Positions 1-10,894 are shown, counted from the first letter of the stretch. The stretch: 64,000 nucleotides of DNA from Hormiphora californensis (GCA_020137815.1 CM035359.1:4870032-4934031), one strand, 5' to 3'. Translations and numbers: made by a program. Notes: generated by a model from the letters alone, not told the origin.

Positions 1-683
1 GTAACCGCACACAACATGACTTTGGATTGACAATATCCGAGGTGTCTCTTCCATTTTTGCCATATCTATCAATCGGGTAGTTAACATAAAGTGTCTGGGC
101 AAAGGTGAAAAACACTGTCCCGGAGTCCGCGAAAAGTGCAAAGCTGCTCACTACTTTGTTCACACATAGACCGGAAATTCCCCTTTAATCGCTTGCGTTT
201 TATACCACCGCAGTTACATTACACAGTCGTGCGGTAACCAGTCTTTTAACCACATTTGCCAAGGGAAAAAAAGTAAAAATCCGAAAAAAACACGAAAAAT
301 CGCGAGGATTTTTAAATTTTATTTTTTCGAAGCGACGATCGAACGCGCGCGACCAAAATGATCAATTTAGCGCGGCTTTGTATTTGCGCGTGCTAATTGA
401 CCAGGCTGAATTTCCCGTCAAAATTCCACCTGTCTGGCGCCGCCGACCCCATTTGTCATCTGAACCCACTCAACACTGTCAAATCGGCGACAGACGGTCC
501 CCATGCGTCCGTGTCCGGGCCAAGGTTGGGCACATCACGCAATTTAATCCCCTGTACGTACCGCGCGACTTCCGACGCCGTTGGCACTGGCAGCTTCTCT
601 GCCAACTGCCAAGCTAAAGTGGATTGTGGAATAGCTGGGGGGGGGTTTGGTGACATTGACACCTAGTGCGTGCAAGATCGAGG
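1..683. other. Left flank of the LTR element; no gene seen
   Basis: I find no convincing exon here; open frames are short, overlap on both strands and show no family motif. The stretch near 430-470 begins with CTGTCTGGCGCCG and resembles one end of the 66-bp palindrome at 11758-11823, so it may be a broken copy of that element. The last four bases (GAGG, 680-683) recur directly after the 3' LTR and are the likely target duplication. Confidence 0.5.
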
Positions 684-1121
684 TGGTGCAGAACTGGGCC
701 AGCCCTGTGTGTTTGTGTGTGCGTGTGTGTGAGAATGTGTGTTTGTGTCTGTGTCCTATCGCGAAGGTGCTTGTTTTGACGCTGAGTTCTATTAAAAGCA
801 CAGCATCTTCGCGCGCGCGTGTGTGTCGCTTTGGTGACACGCGCGCGCGTTTTCTGAGATCTGAGAGAGAAGAGCGATTGATGTTTTGAGAGTGAGTTTT
901 TCTTTTGTCGGAGCGAAGCAACTTTCAAAAGCGTGTGTTCTCTTAGTCAACTGAACTGTAACAATCCTTTACCGTTACTTTTACATTCACAAAAATAAAA
1001 GACAACGTGTTTACTTTCGCCTTTACGCTCCAGCTGACGGGTACGCCCCATACGTGTCACGAAACCACCCCAAGAACGTCCCTTTCCAAACACCCCCGAT
1101 TGCCGTCCTTACTTTACACCA
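684..1121 (+). repeat. 5' LTR
   Basis: 438 bp, repeated at 9017-9453. It contains (GT)n-like and CGCG-rich stretches (699-750, 811-850) and an AATAAA motif near 993 that could serve as poly(A) signal when used in the 3' copy. It starts TG and ends CA. Confidence 0.95.
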
Positions 1122-1123
1122 AC

Positions 1124-1141
1124 TGGTGAGCTTCAAAACGT
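1124..1141 (+). other. Putative tRNA primer-binding site
   Basis: Two bases after the 5' LTR the sequence TGGTGAGCTTCAAAACG begins with TGG, complementary to a tRNA CCA tail. The matching tRNA was not identified. It lies only a few bases before the gag start, so the leader is very short. Confidence 0.5.
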
Positions 1142-1147
1142 TTACTG

Positions 1148-2587
1148 ATGTCACGGAATCACGTCAGTAATGTCAGCCTGAGCCAAGAGCCATTGTCACA
1201 GTGGGACACAATTGACCTCTTCTCGATTGCCGGTGACCAAACTCCGTTCGACCAGCGCCCACTAGAAACATACCTGGCAGATTTGGACATTTCACGAGTT
1301 GAGCCAGAACGGAAACCACTGACCTCGCGACATGCATTTGCGTCAAGAATCGTGTCAAGTTCTCCACAACGAGAGCAAAGTTTCCGAATCCCTGAAGATA
1401 AGCCCAGGATACCAGAGAAAAGAATGTCACGAACTTTGGACCGATCAAGAGCTCTGAGTTGCCGAAGCACGTCATCTAACAAACCAAACGTGCCCAGAAA
1501 CCCCGTGGTAGTTCCAGCAAGTCGACCAGTAGCAGATCAACGGAACGTCCAACCAACTCAAGTCGACCAAAACAGATACAGAACCCCTCCCTCCGGAATA
1601 AAACCACCAAAGTTCAAGGAAGGGAATAGTCTGAAATCGTACCTGAAGAGATTTGAAGATTATCTGTCAATGGCGACCGAGAACCCTCAGGATGTGCGTG
1701 GAATCCTACTTAACTGCTTAAAGTGCGATGCCACCTATGATCGGATACGCCGTCTGAAGTTCAGCCAAGAAGAAATGGCCAATCCACACAAGTTGCTACA
1801 ATTCATCCGTGATGCTATCCTGAATGACGCTGCCATTGCTGAGACAAATCGTTTAGAACTGAAGGACATTAAACAGGATGAACACGAGTCGGTATCTGAC
1901 TTTGCAGAGAGAATCCATCGGGCAGCAGAGCTTGCGTTCCCAGGTGAGTCCGATGATCGTGTGAACGCAAACAAGATAGACGCTCTACAAGATGGTCTTC
2001 ATGACCGTGATGTTGCTAAGGATGTCTGTGACTGGAAGAAACAGGACGTCGCTTTTGAAACTCTGGTTGCAGAAGCTGAGAGAGCAGCGACGCAGAACAA
2101 AATCTTCAAGAGAGGCGGTGCTGATTATGGAGCCACTGTTTATGCAATTCGGAGTGACGGACGAATGAGCCAAAACCAGCCTTACCAGAGAAAGAGTTGG
2201 AATCCGTGCAAGTTCTGTAAGAAGACGAACCACACGGAAGCAAACTGTAGGTTCAAGATAACTTGCCAAATATGTGGTCAAGACCTACATGAAGCCAGAA
2301 ACTGTCCCGTGCTAGCGAGCACTATCCAAACCGATGTTAACCCGATGCAGAATCAGCAGACCATGAACTTCCGACCCCAGACATTCACAACTGGTAACAG
2401 AAGACAAGCCACATCGTCAGTGCCTGGAACGAGAGAACATGATCGAGCCAACGGTCTATGCTATGTTTGTCATCAGAATGGACACCTCAGCAGAAATTGC
2501 CAGAACCGAGGATGGCAGTTAAACGAGAGAGCGGTCGGAGATCTTCACAACGCGGGCACACACCAGAACTCCGGCCGCGCCAATTAA
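1148..2587 (+). CDS. gag: Gag polyprotein of the gypsy element (479 aa)
   Basis: Structural protein that forms the virus-like particle and packages element RNA. The N-terminal about 145 residues are Ser/Arg-rich and disordered-looking. Residues about 155-320 look like a retrotransposon capsid domain. Three CCHC zinc knuckles (C-x2-C-x4-H-x4-C) follow at about residues 354-367, 372-386 and 438-451, the usual nucleocapsid signature. The ATG is 26 bases after the LTR and is the first in the internal region. The frame ends inside the 5' part of pol, which is in the -1 frame; the slip site GTTAAAC lies at 2518-2524, about 20 codons before the gag stop. Confidence 0.93.
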   Translation: MSRNHVSNVSLSQEPLSQWDTIDLFSIAGDQTPFDQRPLETYLADLDISRVEPERKPLTSRHAFASRIVSSSPQREQSFRIPEDKPRIPEKRMSRTLDRSRALSCRSTSSNKPNVPRNPVVVPASRPVADQRNVQPTQVDQNRYRTPPSGIKPPKFKEGNSLKSYLKRFEDYLSMATENPQDVRGILLNCLKCDATYDRIRRLKFSQEEMANPHKLLQFIRDAILNDAAIAETNRLELKDIKQDEHESVSDFAERIHRAAELAFPGESDDRVNANKIDALQDGLHDRDVAKDVCDWKKQDVAFETLVAEAERAATQNKIFKRGGADYGATVYAIRSDGRMSQNQPYQRKSWNPCKFCKKTNHTEANCRFKITCQICGQDLHEARNCPVLASTIQTDVNPMQNQQTMNFRPQTFTTGNRRQATSSVPGTREHDRANGLCYVCHQNGHLSRNCQNRGWQLNERAVGDLHNAGTHQNSGRAN

Positions 2588-5500
2588 TTGAGCGGACAGT
2601 GACCCCGGCACAGAAGAAGGAAATCGAGGAAAACAGGGTGACCACACCCGAATCTGTGCCGGTAAAATGCGTCTGGGATTCACCACGATCAGACAAGGTG
2701 TATCCTAGAGAGGAAGAAAGAGATACAGCAACATCTTTAAACAGTACACAAGCTGTAGCGGGTACCGAAGTAGCACCCGATGAGAATGATAAAGGTCTTT
2801 CCACAGCATCTGATGTGGACTCAAAGGAACTCGTAATCACTCCTAAGTCTTCCCCAAGAACAAAGAAAACGAAAAAGGTGTTCACCAGAAAACGAGAGAA
2901 GAACCACTCACACTCTGACGTGAGCGATGAGAACCATGAAATAGCTGATAGTGCAGCAGTGATGAAGGTCGAGGGCAACAATGAGGACGATGTTATCCCT
3001 GAACCCAAGACCAAACGGAAGAAAAAGAGAAACAAGAGGAGCAAGGCAGCGAAAGTGAAAGCCCTCTCTGGAGAAGAAATACGGAAATCTCAAGAAATTA
3101 TTGTAAACGGACTCATCCATGGCCCCGCATGGTGTGAGGATCAAACTAAACACCCGGTGCGCATGTTCATCGATACAGGAAGCCAAGTTAACCTTATTGA
3201 CTGGACAACTGTATGTAAGTACGGGCTAGTGTCTGAGATCCGTGAGACAAACAGAAAGTTGAGAGATTTCAGCGGAAATCGGATACCTTGCAGAGGCGCC
3301 ATCTCCTTGTGTATGATAGTCGGAGGAGCCACCATTAATCTGGTCAACTTCGTGGTGTGCGAAGGAATGGATACAGATATTCTATTAGGTGACCCATTCT
3401 GTCGTAGTACAGGAGCCGCCTTGGACTATACGAACGCTGAACTAAGAGTCCCAAATGGTGAACCAGTACCTTTCCTGCCAAGACCAAGAAGCACCAAGAA
3501 GATTCTCCAGATAAGGTGGGGAGAAACTACCACAATACCACCTCACACTATGGGGTATGTCGTAGGATCCCTGAAGGAAGATTGTCTAGGTGATACGATC
3601 GGTCTTGTCTCAACTGATTGGTCACGGAAAAATAATGGCCTACTCATTGGTGACGCAATTGCCGAAGCTATGGAAGGAGACATTCCCATGAGAGTTTTGA
3701 ACTTTAGCGAGGAGCCGATAACCCTCCGAAGGGGTGATAAAGCCGCTAAATTCCGCCCAGTGCCAGAGTACGACCCTTATTCTAGAGTGGAATGGGAAGA
3801 CCGAATCCAATTTCTCCGTGAGTCTGAGGAACCGGAAGTCGAGAAATGGACAAAGGAAGAGCTATTCGAGCGTCTAAAAGTAAAAACTGCATCCAGAAAC
3901 CTCACGAAACAACAGGCTCAAGATCTACAAGACATCATTTGGGAGCACAGGGATTGTTTTGCATACGATGAGTATGATCTCGGTTCCTGCAATATGTACA
4001 AAGCTACGATCAAGTTGAAGGAAGGGGCTACACCTCAGTGGACCCCTCCATTCCCTTGCCCATACAAGCTTGAGGGGGAGATGCAGAAAACAATCGATGA
4101 GATGGTGAAAACGAATGTGGTGGAGATCCTTCCGCAACGGTCAGATTGGAACTCACCAACATTCCTGGTACGAAAGAAAACACCTAAAGGGCAGCCTCAG
4201 CGTTACAGGCTTGTGTGCGACCTAAGGAACGTGAACAAGATGTGTATGCCAGCAAACTTCCCATTGGCTCATTTGGATCATGTCTTGGATAAAATCGGCC
4301 AGGACAAGATATTTTCCTCTTTTGACCTTACCCGAGGATACTGGCAGCTTCCCTATGACGAATCCTCGAAACAGATCACTGCCTTCTTGTATAAGAACAC
4401 CCAGTACGCATTCTCGAAGACAGTGATGGGACATCGATCATCCGGACCATCTTTCTGCGATATGATGAATCGTCTGCTCGGATCTCTCCCGATAGAGCAA
4501 GTTGTCCAATTTGTGGACGACCTCCTCCTATCTTCTGTCACAGCTGACCAGCACCTTGATCGGTTGGAACGGCTTCTGTCCAGATTGTATGGTGCGAACC
4601 TCAAGATTTCACCCGACAAAAGTCAGCTGATGAGAGATGCAGTTGATTTCGTTGGAGTTCGTGTCAGCGGTGGCGGTATAAGTATCACTGAAGACCGTGT
4701 AACTGACCTCCTAGCACTCCGTGAGCCTGAATCAAAGAAAGAGGTCATGCAAGCAATGGGTGCCCTGAACTATGTGAGAAAGTGGATTCCAGCCTACAGT
4801 TCTATCAGTAAGCCAATATTCGCTTCTATACGCGGGGGAAAGGAGTGCAAGTTCAAATGGACCAAAGAGTGTAGTGAAGCGTACGCCAAGCTGAAGCAGC
4901 TCGTCGCGGAAAGTACACAGCTTGCAATACCGAATCCCGAGGATCCCTACAGCTCCTACTGGGTCACACTAGATGCCAGTGAGAAAGGTTTAGGCGCCTC
5001 CCTATCCCAGGAATTGGATACACCTGAAGGTGGTAGAGAACGAAGGATTGTCGCTTACTACAGCCGAGCTCTCCCCGAGTACAAGAGAGCACGGGGACAG
5101 ACGAAGCTGGAGTTCGAGGCTCTGTTCGCAGCAATCCAGCACTGGACCATATATCTTTATAACGTGAAACAGTTTGTCGTCATAACAGACTGTTTATCCT
5201 TGGTAAAAGCCGAAGGTACCCTGTTCACGAAGCCAGACAACGCGGTAACCAAGAAAGTTATGAAGTTAGCCGAGTTCAACTTCAAACTCCAGCATTTAAG
5301 TGGCCCGGAAAACAAGATTTGTGATTGGTTGTCAAGGTTCAGCCTGCCGCCAACCAAGATCGAAGCCGAAACACAAACGACACCTCAGACCCATGAAGAT
5401 TTGACTAAAGTTGTCAAGGTTGTAAATCTATGTGATAGAAACAACGAAGAGATGCAACAAGATGTCATCCGAAAGATACCTGAGGATCGTCACAACTCCA

Positions 5501-7674
5501 CAGAGTCCGAAGCAGACACAGAGTCCAACCATGAAGACTGCTCGAGTAGCAGCGTGGATACAGGAACGTACATGTCTACTGAAGATTCCTCTGAAGACAT
5601 ATCTCTGTCGACAATACGAGTTAACAGTGTGAGCGAGTGCGAAGTCTTTCTCATAAAGAGCACTCAGTTTCCTGCAGCATCGTACGTCACGGAATATGAA
5701 TACTTCAGTAATGAAGACAAGCCACCCACCCAATCAGATGAAGACAGCCACCCGCAACATGAGAGTATTAGCTCTGAAGAAACTCTAGGCCTTTGTAAAA
5801 TACTCAACGATTTGGTGAGCTGTGAAGAAATAAGCACCTGTCCAGAAAAAGTCATGACTGAAAATAACGAAGAAGAAGAAAAAGAATGGTCATATGAGCA
5901 GGAGATTCATTGTTTATGCGCAGAGCAAGAATCTCACTTTCCGTCAGGATCCGGAAGGATCGCGTCGATCCAGCAAAGCGGTGTACAGATCCCCGTAGTT
6001 GGAAAGACCTGGACTGATTGGGAGACTGTCCAGGAGAAAGATGACATGCTAAAGTTAGTGAGAAAATGGGTGAGTGACGGGAATAGACAAGTGGTACAAG
6101 CCAACAGGGCCCCACCTGATCTAGAGTCTTTGTGGAAACAGTACCAGCTCCTCCGGATAGAGGATGGTGTATTGCAAAGAAAATGGCTCGATCTCAAGAC
6201 AAATGATTCCAAATGGCTGATTGTGGTACCTATGAAGGAGCGAGATGAGCTTATCAGACAGGCTCATGACTTCCACACAGGTCACGCCGGAGTCAGTGCA
6301 ACAGTTGATCACCTACGAAGAAACTTTTACTGGCCGGCCCAGCCCAAACAAGTCGGACTATACATCGGTCAGTGTGTAAATTGTGCCTCAAACAAACAGC
6401 GTCAACAGACCTTCCAAGCCGAGATGGCCACATTTGTGTGTCACGAGTTCAACGCCGTTATTGTAATCGATCATATCGTTCCAGAAGCCCGTGGATCGAC
6501 GATAAGAGGCAACAAGAACGTCCTAACAATTACAGACGTTTATTCAAACTTTCTAGTTGCAGTGCCTACGAAGACCCAAACATCCGTTGAGAGCCGTGAG
6601 AAAATTCTCGCTCATTGGATCTGGAAATTTGGTTGGCCGAGAGAAATAATCTGTGATCAACATCAGAACTTCAATGGCAAAGAATTCAAAGATTTCTTCG
6701 AAAAACTGAACGTAAAAGTTCAACCCGGCCAAGCCTATTCAGCCCGCAGTACTGGACGTGCTGAAAATAGCAACAAAAAGATTGATCGAATTCTCAGAGC
6801 GACCCTGTTCGAGTCCAACCCTAAAGATTGGGATTTGCATCTTGACCAAGTGTGTTTCAAGCTAAACAACACCAGATCCAGAAGAACAGGCTTCACGGCA
6901 CACAGGATTGTATTTGGCACAGAACCAAACATGCCTGATGCGTTACATCTTCGCCGACCCATGGATAAAAAGGATAAGACTCCACAGATGGGCATTCCAG
7001 CGTCCGTCTACAACCGCTACCGAGAAATCTGTAACTTGAGTTACAAAATCAGGCAGAACGTGGATGAAGACCTAATAGCGGCCAAAAAGCAATTCAACAA
7101 GAGACTAAATGACCCGGAGCTTGCAATTGGAGATCAAGTTTTGGTAAAAATCCCGTGCCCAGTACATAAATTTGGGCCTAGATTCAGTGGACCTTTTCCA
7201 GTGAGCCAAGTGCTCAGCCCCTACCTCTACAGAGTGAAGATGAGCGTAGGAGACAAGGTTATTGGTGTGGGAAAGTTGAAGTTATTTGCACGCAACGGCA
7301 AAACGGTAGAGTGTAAAAATTCGGAGAAACTGAAGGAAACCGAATCAAACCCACCAATGATGCCAGTTCTAGTTCAGCATGCAAATGCAGATCACCCGGA
7401 TTGTAACGAAACTTCAGTTGAAATCGTGCCAACACCAGAGAAACCCGAAGCTGATCAAAAGATAGCGGAAACATCTTCTCCATCACCAGAGCAACCCGAA
7501 GATGACCATGATACAGCGGAAACATCTTCTCCAACACCAGAGCAACCCGAAGATGACCATGAGACAGCGGAAACACCTTCTCCAGACCAAACCTCTCCGC
7601 CAGTTACAGGAGGAAATGACCGGAGAATCAGGCTTCGAGCTCATGTCAAACCACCTGACCGATTCAGGGGTTAG
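2458..7674 (+). CDS. pol: Pol polyprotein: protease, RT, RNase H, integrase
   Basis: The open frame is 1738 codons; translation probably enters it by frameshift at 2518-2524, not at its first ATG. Aspartic protease: FIDTGS at about residue 235. Reverse transcriptase: YRLVCDLRNVNK near 582, FDLTRGYWQLP near 625, catalytic FVDD near 685. RNase H: TLDAS near 837 and a later TDCLS. A Ser/Glu/Asp-rich spacer of about 200 residues separates RNase H from integrase. Integrase: zinc-binding H-x3-H..C-x2-C near 1268-1308 and a D, D, E triad near 1337, 1399 and 1434. The C-terminus carries three PEQPEDDH-like repeats. The region after the first RT core motif (VMGHRSSGPSF) departs from the usual PFGLxxAP form. 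No stop or frameshift interrupts the domains. Confidence 0.93.
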   Translation: MLCLSSEWTPQQKLPEPRMAVKRESGRRSSQRGHTPELRPRQLIERTVTPAQKKEIEENRVTTPESVPVKCVWDSPRSDKVYPREEERDTATSLNSTQAVAGTEVAPDENDKGLSTASDVDSKELVITPKSSPRTKKTKKVFTRKREKNHSHSDVSDENHEIADSAAVMKVEGNNEDDVIPEPKTKRKKKRNKRSKAAKVKALSGEEIRKSQEIIVNGLIHGPAWCEDQTKHPVRMFIDTGSQVNLIDWTTVCKYGLVSEIRETNRKLRDFSGNRIPCRGAISLCMIVGGATINLVNFVVCEGMDTDILLGDPFCRSTGAALDYTNAELRVPNGEPVPFLPRPRSTKKILQIRWGETTTIPPHTMGYVVGSLKEDCLGDTIGLVSTDWSRKNNGLLIGDAIAEAMEGDIPMRVLNFSEEPITLRRGDKAAKFRPVPEYDPYSRVEWEDRIQFLRESEEPEVEKWTKEELFERLKVKTASRNLTKQQAQDLQDIIWEHRDCFAYDEYDLGSCNMYKATIKLKEGATPQWTPPFPCPYKLEGEMQKTIDEMVKTNVVEILPQRSDWNSPTFLVRKKTPKGQPQRYRLVCDLRNVNKMCMPANFPLAHLDHVLDKIGQDKIFSSFDLTRGYWQLPYDESSKQITAFLYKNTQYAFSKTVMGHRSSGPSFCDMMNRLLGSLPIEQVVQFVDDLLLSSVTADQHLDRLERLLSRLYGANLKISPDKSQLMRDAVDFVGVRVSGGGISITEDRVTDLLALREPESKKEVMQAMGALNYVRKWIPAYSSISKPIFASIRGGKECKFKWTKECSEAYAKLKQLVAESTQLAIPNPEDPYSSYWVTLDASEKGLGASLSQELDTPEGGRERRIVAYYSRALPEYKRARGQTKLEFEALFAAIQHWTIYLYNVKQFVVITDCLSLVKAEGTLFTKPDNAVTKKVMKLAEFNFKLQHLSGPENKICDWLSRFSLPPTKIEAETQTTPQTHEDLTKVVKVVNLCDRNNEEMQQDVIRKIPEDRHNSTESEADTESNHEDCSSSSVDTGTYMSTEDSSEDISLSTIRVNSVSECEVFLIKSTQFPAASYVTEYEYFSNEDKPPTQSDEDSHPQHESISSEETLGLCKILNDLVSCEEISTCPEKVMTENNEEEEKEWSYEQEIHCLCAEQESHFPSGSGRIASIQQSGVQIPVVGKTWTDWETVQEKDDMLKLVRKWVSDGNRQVVQANRAPPDLESLWKQYQLLRIEDGVLQRKWLDLKTNDSKWLIVVPMKERDELIRQAHDFHTGHAGVSATVDHLRRNFYWPAQPKQVGLYIGQCVNCASNKQRQQTFQAEMATFVCHEFNAVIVIDHIVPEARGSTIRGNKNVLTITDVYSNFLVAVPTKTQTSVESREKILAHWIWKFGWPREIICDQHQNFNGKEFKDFFEKLNVKVQPGQAYSARSTGRAENSNKKIDRILRATLFESNPKDWDLHLDQVCFKLNNTRSRRTGFTAHRIVFGTEPNMPDALHLRRPMDKKDKTPQMGIPASVYNRYREICNLSYKIRQNVDEDLIAAKKQFNKRLNDPELAIGDQVLVKIPCPVHKFGPRFSGPFPVSQVLSPYLYRVKMSVGDKVIGVGKLKLFARNGKTVECKNSEKLKETESNPPMMPVLVQHANADHPDCNETSVEIVPTPEKPEADQKIAETSSPSPEQPEDDHDTAETSSPTPEQPEDDHETAETPSPDQTSPPVTGGNDRRIRLRAHVKPPDRFRG
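2518..2524 (+). promoter_or_regulatory. Probable -1 ribosomal frameshift heptamer GTTAAAC
   Basis: In the gag/pol overlap, the heptamer reads G TTA AAC in the gag frame, the X XXY YYZ arrangement with gag codons TTA and AAC. A one-base backward slip enters the open pol frame. GUUAAAC is a known slippery heptamer (arterivirus). A downstream pseudoknot could not be evaluated by eye. Confidence 0.75.
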
Positions 7675-9016
7675 TTGTCATGTGGTCGAATATGAAGTGT
7701 GTTCCTACTCAGTGCACGAGATTTCGCCACTCCCCAACACTGACTGCTGCTATGCCTGAACATCTTCGACTCCACATTGAGGCTCATCTGTTCCGGAAGT
7801 TAAGATCTTCTGATCTCCCTCTACATTTAAACAGTGTTTTACACTAATAAGTTGAGAATACTCGACAAACCGTTAAAATCCTTTTGGATTTATTTTTATA
7901 ACCCCAACCAAGTTGAGTGTACTCGACAACCCATCAAATCCTCTTGGATTTCGATTTTATTTTAACAACTAAGTTGAGTGTACTCGACAACCCGTTAAAA
8001 TCCTTTTGGATTTATTTTTATAACCCCAACCAAGTTGAGTGTACTCGACAACCCATCAAATCCTCTTGGATTTCGATTTTATTTTAACAACTAAGTTGAG
8101 TGTACTCGACAACCCGTTAAAATCCTTTTGGATTTATTTTTATAATCCCCAACCAAGTTGAGAGTTCTCGACAACAGCAACCATACAACTGACCTCTATC
8201 TGTTGATATGTTTTGATGACCCAGAAACAAACTGAAACCTGATGACAAGGGTAAATGTGCTACCTAACGATACATGGCAGCTACCAATCTGCGATACCGG
8301 TGAACAGTTCATGTGAAGTGTGAACATGCGATATTTTGCTTCCTTGAGACATGATAAGGAGGTGAAGAGAAGCCGTGATCTATTGGTTGAGATCAATGGT
8401 TTTGTCAGGAACCAGCTGTTGCTGAAGTTTGATTACCCCCTGAGAAACTCGCTTGAGAAGAGTGAAACAGACCGGTGTCCGATCCAGATCTCATCATCAA
8501 TTTTCCATCAACCTGTGCGCCATCCTTTGACATCGTGTTCCTGGGGTGGACGGTAGCGGCCAACATGGTGCAACGTGAACAGCAATGCCTCCTTTTAATT
8601 GGAACTTCAGAGACCTTTCTTCCTTACCTTCATCGTGAAATCATTGTTTAAAGCGAGAATTTCTCTGAGAAAGAGAAAACAGAAAAAGAAACAAATTGTA
8701 ATATTTTATACAGTGTATTACTGACCATGAACATGTTTGTATTCACAAAATGTGAAGCTTTTAATGATCTTAATTTATTACCCGGGTATGCTATGGTCCG
8801 ATTTTATTATTCTACACAGTATTTTTAATGAATTATTTTTACCGTTAACGTAACTCCTTGTAGAGTGTATCTTGTAAGTCACGTGTACTCTTTCTCGATA
8901 TTCGTTTATTTTCATCGTCCCGTGCTCATGGTACAGTTCTGGGCTATTCTGTCGAGGACACCGTGTCACCGGCTCAAAGGAGTCGGTGGCAACGGCGCTT
9001 TTTGTCCTTGATGGAA
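7675..9016 (+). repeat. Non-coding 3' region of the element with tandem repeats
   Basis: Between the pol stop and the 3' LTR I see no coding frame with motifs. From about 7845 to 8175 two related units alternate, each containing AAGTTGAGTGTACTCGACAAC followed by either an AAAATCCTTTTGGATTT or a CAAATCCTCTTGGATTT hairpin, giving a period near 119 bp. 8200-9016 shows nothing recognisable. Confidence 0.8.
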
Positions 9017-9453
9017 TGGTGCAGAACTGGGCCAGCCCTGTGTGTTTGTGTGTGCGTGTGTGTGAGAATGTGTGTTTGTGTCTGTGTCCTATCGCGAAGG
9101 TGCTTGTTTTGACGCTGAGTTCTATTAAAAGCACAGCATCTTCGCGCGCGCGTGTGTGTCGCTTTGGTGACACGCGCGCGCGTTTTCTGAGATCTGAGAG
9201 AGAAGAGCGATTGATGTTTTGAGAGTGAGTTTTCTTTTGTCGGAGCGAAGCAACTTTCAAAAGCGTGTGTTCTCTTAGTCAACTGAACTGTAACAATCCT
9301 TTACCGTTACTTTTACATTCACAAAAATAAAAGACAACGTGTTTACTTTCGCCTTTACGCTCCAGCTGACGGGTACGCCCCATACGTGTCACGAAACCAC
9401 CCCAAGAACGTCCCTTTCCAAACACCCCCGATTGCCGTCCTTACTTTACACCA
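9017..9453 (+). repeat. 3' LTR
   Basis: 437-bp copy of 684-1121 lacking one T. It is followed by GAGG, matching the bases before the 5' LTR. Confidence 0.95.
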
Positions 9454-10032
9454 GAGGTCGCGCAGCGACCGAGATCGAGCTCGCACATAGGTGTCCGCTC
9501 CGCCCCCTAAAAAAGGGTCGTGTCTTTCAAGCCAAATTGCACGTGATCCACTGGACCGATTTGCATCCGGTTTGTCGCAAAAGACTACAAATTGGTCCTA
9601 GTTTACTGGAAAATACCCGAGAAGTTTGTCTGTCAACAGGAAGTGGGTCAAAATTGACACTGAAGTCAAATCTATAATCTGGCTTCCGAGCCTTTTTGCA
9701 CCACTCCCAGACGGTGTAGAATGAATCTGAGGGTATCAGAAGATAAGTTGAACTCTTGTGAGTACTGGAAAATACCCGGCATTAATAGCTGATGCTAATT
9801 GCATCAACATATCTCCCAAGCAATATCTTCTAAATTGCATGGGCGTAGTGCAGAAAATGTTACAAAATGTTACAAAGTGTTACATATTTTATATGGCTTA
9901 AAACCGGTCCGTACACCCGATTTTGAGCTGATATGTTGCATAAAACACCATGAAACAGTGTCTTAGGTTCAGCCGAATACGAATACGTAAAATTTATTTC
10001 GGTATTTTACGCTAGAAAAATTTTTTTGGTCA
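9454..10032. other. Gene-free stretch
   Basis: No exon or RNA gene seen. Two GTTACAAA-type units at 9855-9892 are inverted relative to the array that follows. Confidence 0.5.
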
Positions 10033-10230
10033 CTTTTGTAACACTTTGTAACAATTTGTAACACTTTGTAACAATTTGTAACACTATGTAACACTATGTA
10101 ACACTTTGTAACACTTTGTAACACTATGTAACACTTTGTAACACTATGTAACACTTTGTAACACTTTGTAACATGTAACGTGCACAAAAAGTTTTCTGCA
10201 CATGTTACAAAGTGTTACAAAGTGTTACGT
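10033..10230. repeat. Tandem (TTTGTAACAC)n array with inverted partners
   Basis: Roughly 14 copies of a 10-bp unit (GTAACACTTT and one-base variants) run from 10033 to 10172. The same motif occurs in the opposite orientation at 9855-9892 and 10200-10230, so the whole can fold back on itself. A run of about 18 C follows at 10232. Confidence 0.85.
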
Positions 10231-10647
10231 GTCACCCCCCCCCCCCCCCCCAATAGCTCCTCTCTCTGCCACTGAGCAGTAGGACACCTCCCGCAGTGGG
10301 GTGGGCATGACGTGACCAAACCTTGGCCCTTGGGAAAACTCAAATTTGTCCTTGATTGCGAATACAAATATAAATTTCATTACAATGTGAATGTGGTGAT
10401 TGTGACATTGAATGACAAACAAAATAAAAGAACTTTATTTTGAATATATTGGTGACACTGACATTTGACAGTGGCACTCACCTAGTGACCTATCAACTAT
10501 ATAGGGAATGATGTTATCCTCCCAAATCCTAAAACTCTGTTTCGCCAAGCCCCGTTTGGATCGGTGGGTAAAAACAGAGTCCACTATTCTATCTCGGACT
10601 ATATCTCCTTGGAACAGTGGTCGTCCATTCACCTCTACACCTGGAGA

Positions 10648-10765
10648 AGAGGAGGGGGATTGGGAATGTAGTTGAGGAGGGGGATTGGGAATGTAGTTGA
10701 GGAGGGGGATTGGGAATGTAGTTGAGGAGGGGGATTGGGAATGTAGTTGAGGAGGGGGATTAGTT
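10648..10765. repeat. 25-bp minisatellite
   Basis: Between four and five near-identical copies of GAGGAGGGGGATTGGGAATGTAGTT. Confidence 0.9.
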
Positions 10766-10815
10766 AGCAAGTCGAGGGGGAACTTTGTACGTCGTATGGG
10801 GCCGGAGAGATGGGG

Positions 10816-10817
<2 letters not shown>

Positions 10818-10874
<57 letters not shown>

Positions 10875-10894
10875 GAGAGAGTGTGAGAGAGAGG

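Larger units (their letters stand above)
684..9453 (+). mobile_element. Complete Ty3/gypsy-type LTR retrotransposon
   Basis: An 8.77-kb element bounded by direct repeats that start TGGTGCAG and end TACACCA (TG..CA ends). Internally it has a primer-site-like sequence, gag, and pol in the order protease, reverse transcriptase, RNase H, integrase, which is the Ty3/gypsy order. The flanking GAGG on both sides fits a 4-bp target duplication. The two LTRs differ by only one T in a run (near 893-898), and both reading frames are open, so insertion looks recent. No env-like frame follows pol; instead 1.3 kb of repeat-bearing non-coding DNA lies before the 3' LTR. The base or bases just before the 3' LTR do not form an obvious polypurine tract. 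Confidence 0.95.

Noticed and set aside
544-928. Minus-strand frames in the 5' LTR (and 8778-9282 in the 3' LTR)
   Set aside because: They read through GT/CG repeats of the LTR, are identical in both LTRs and carry no domain.
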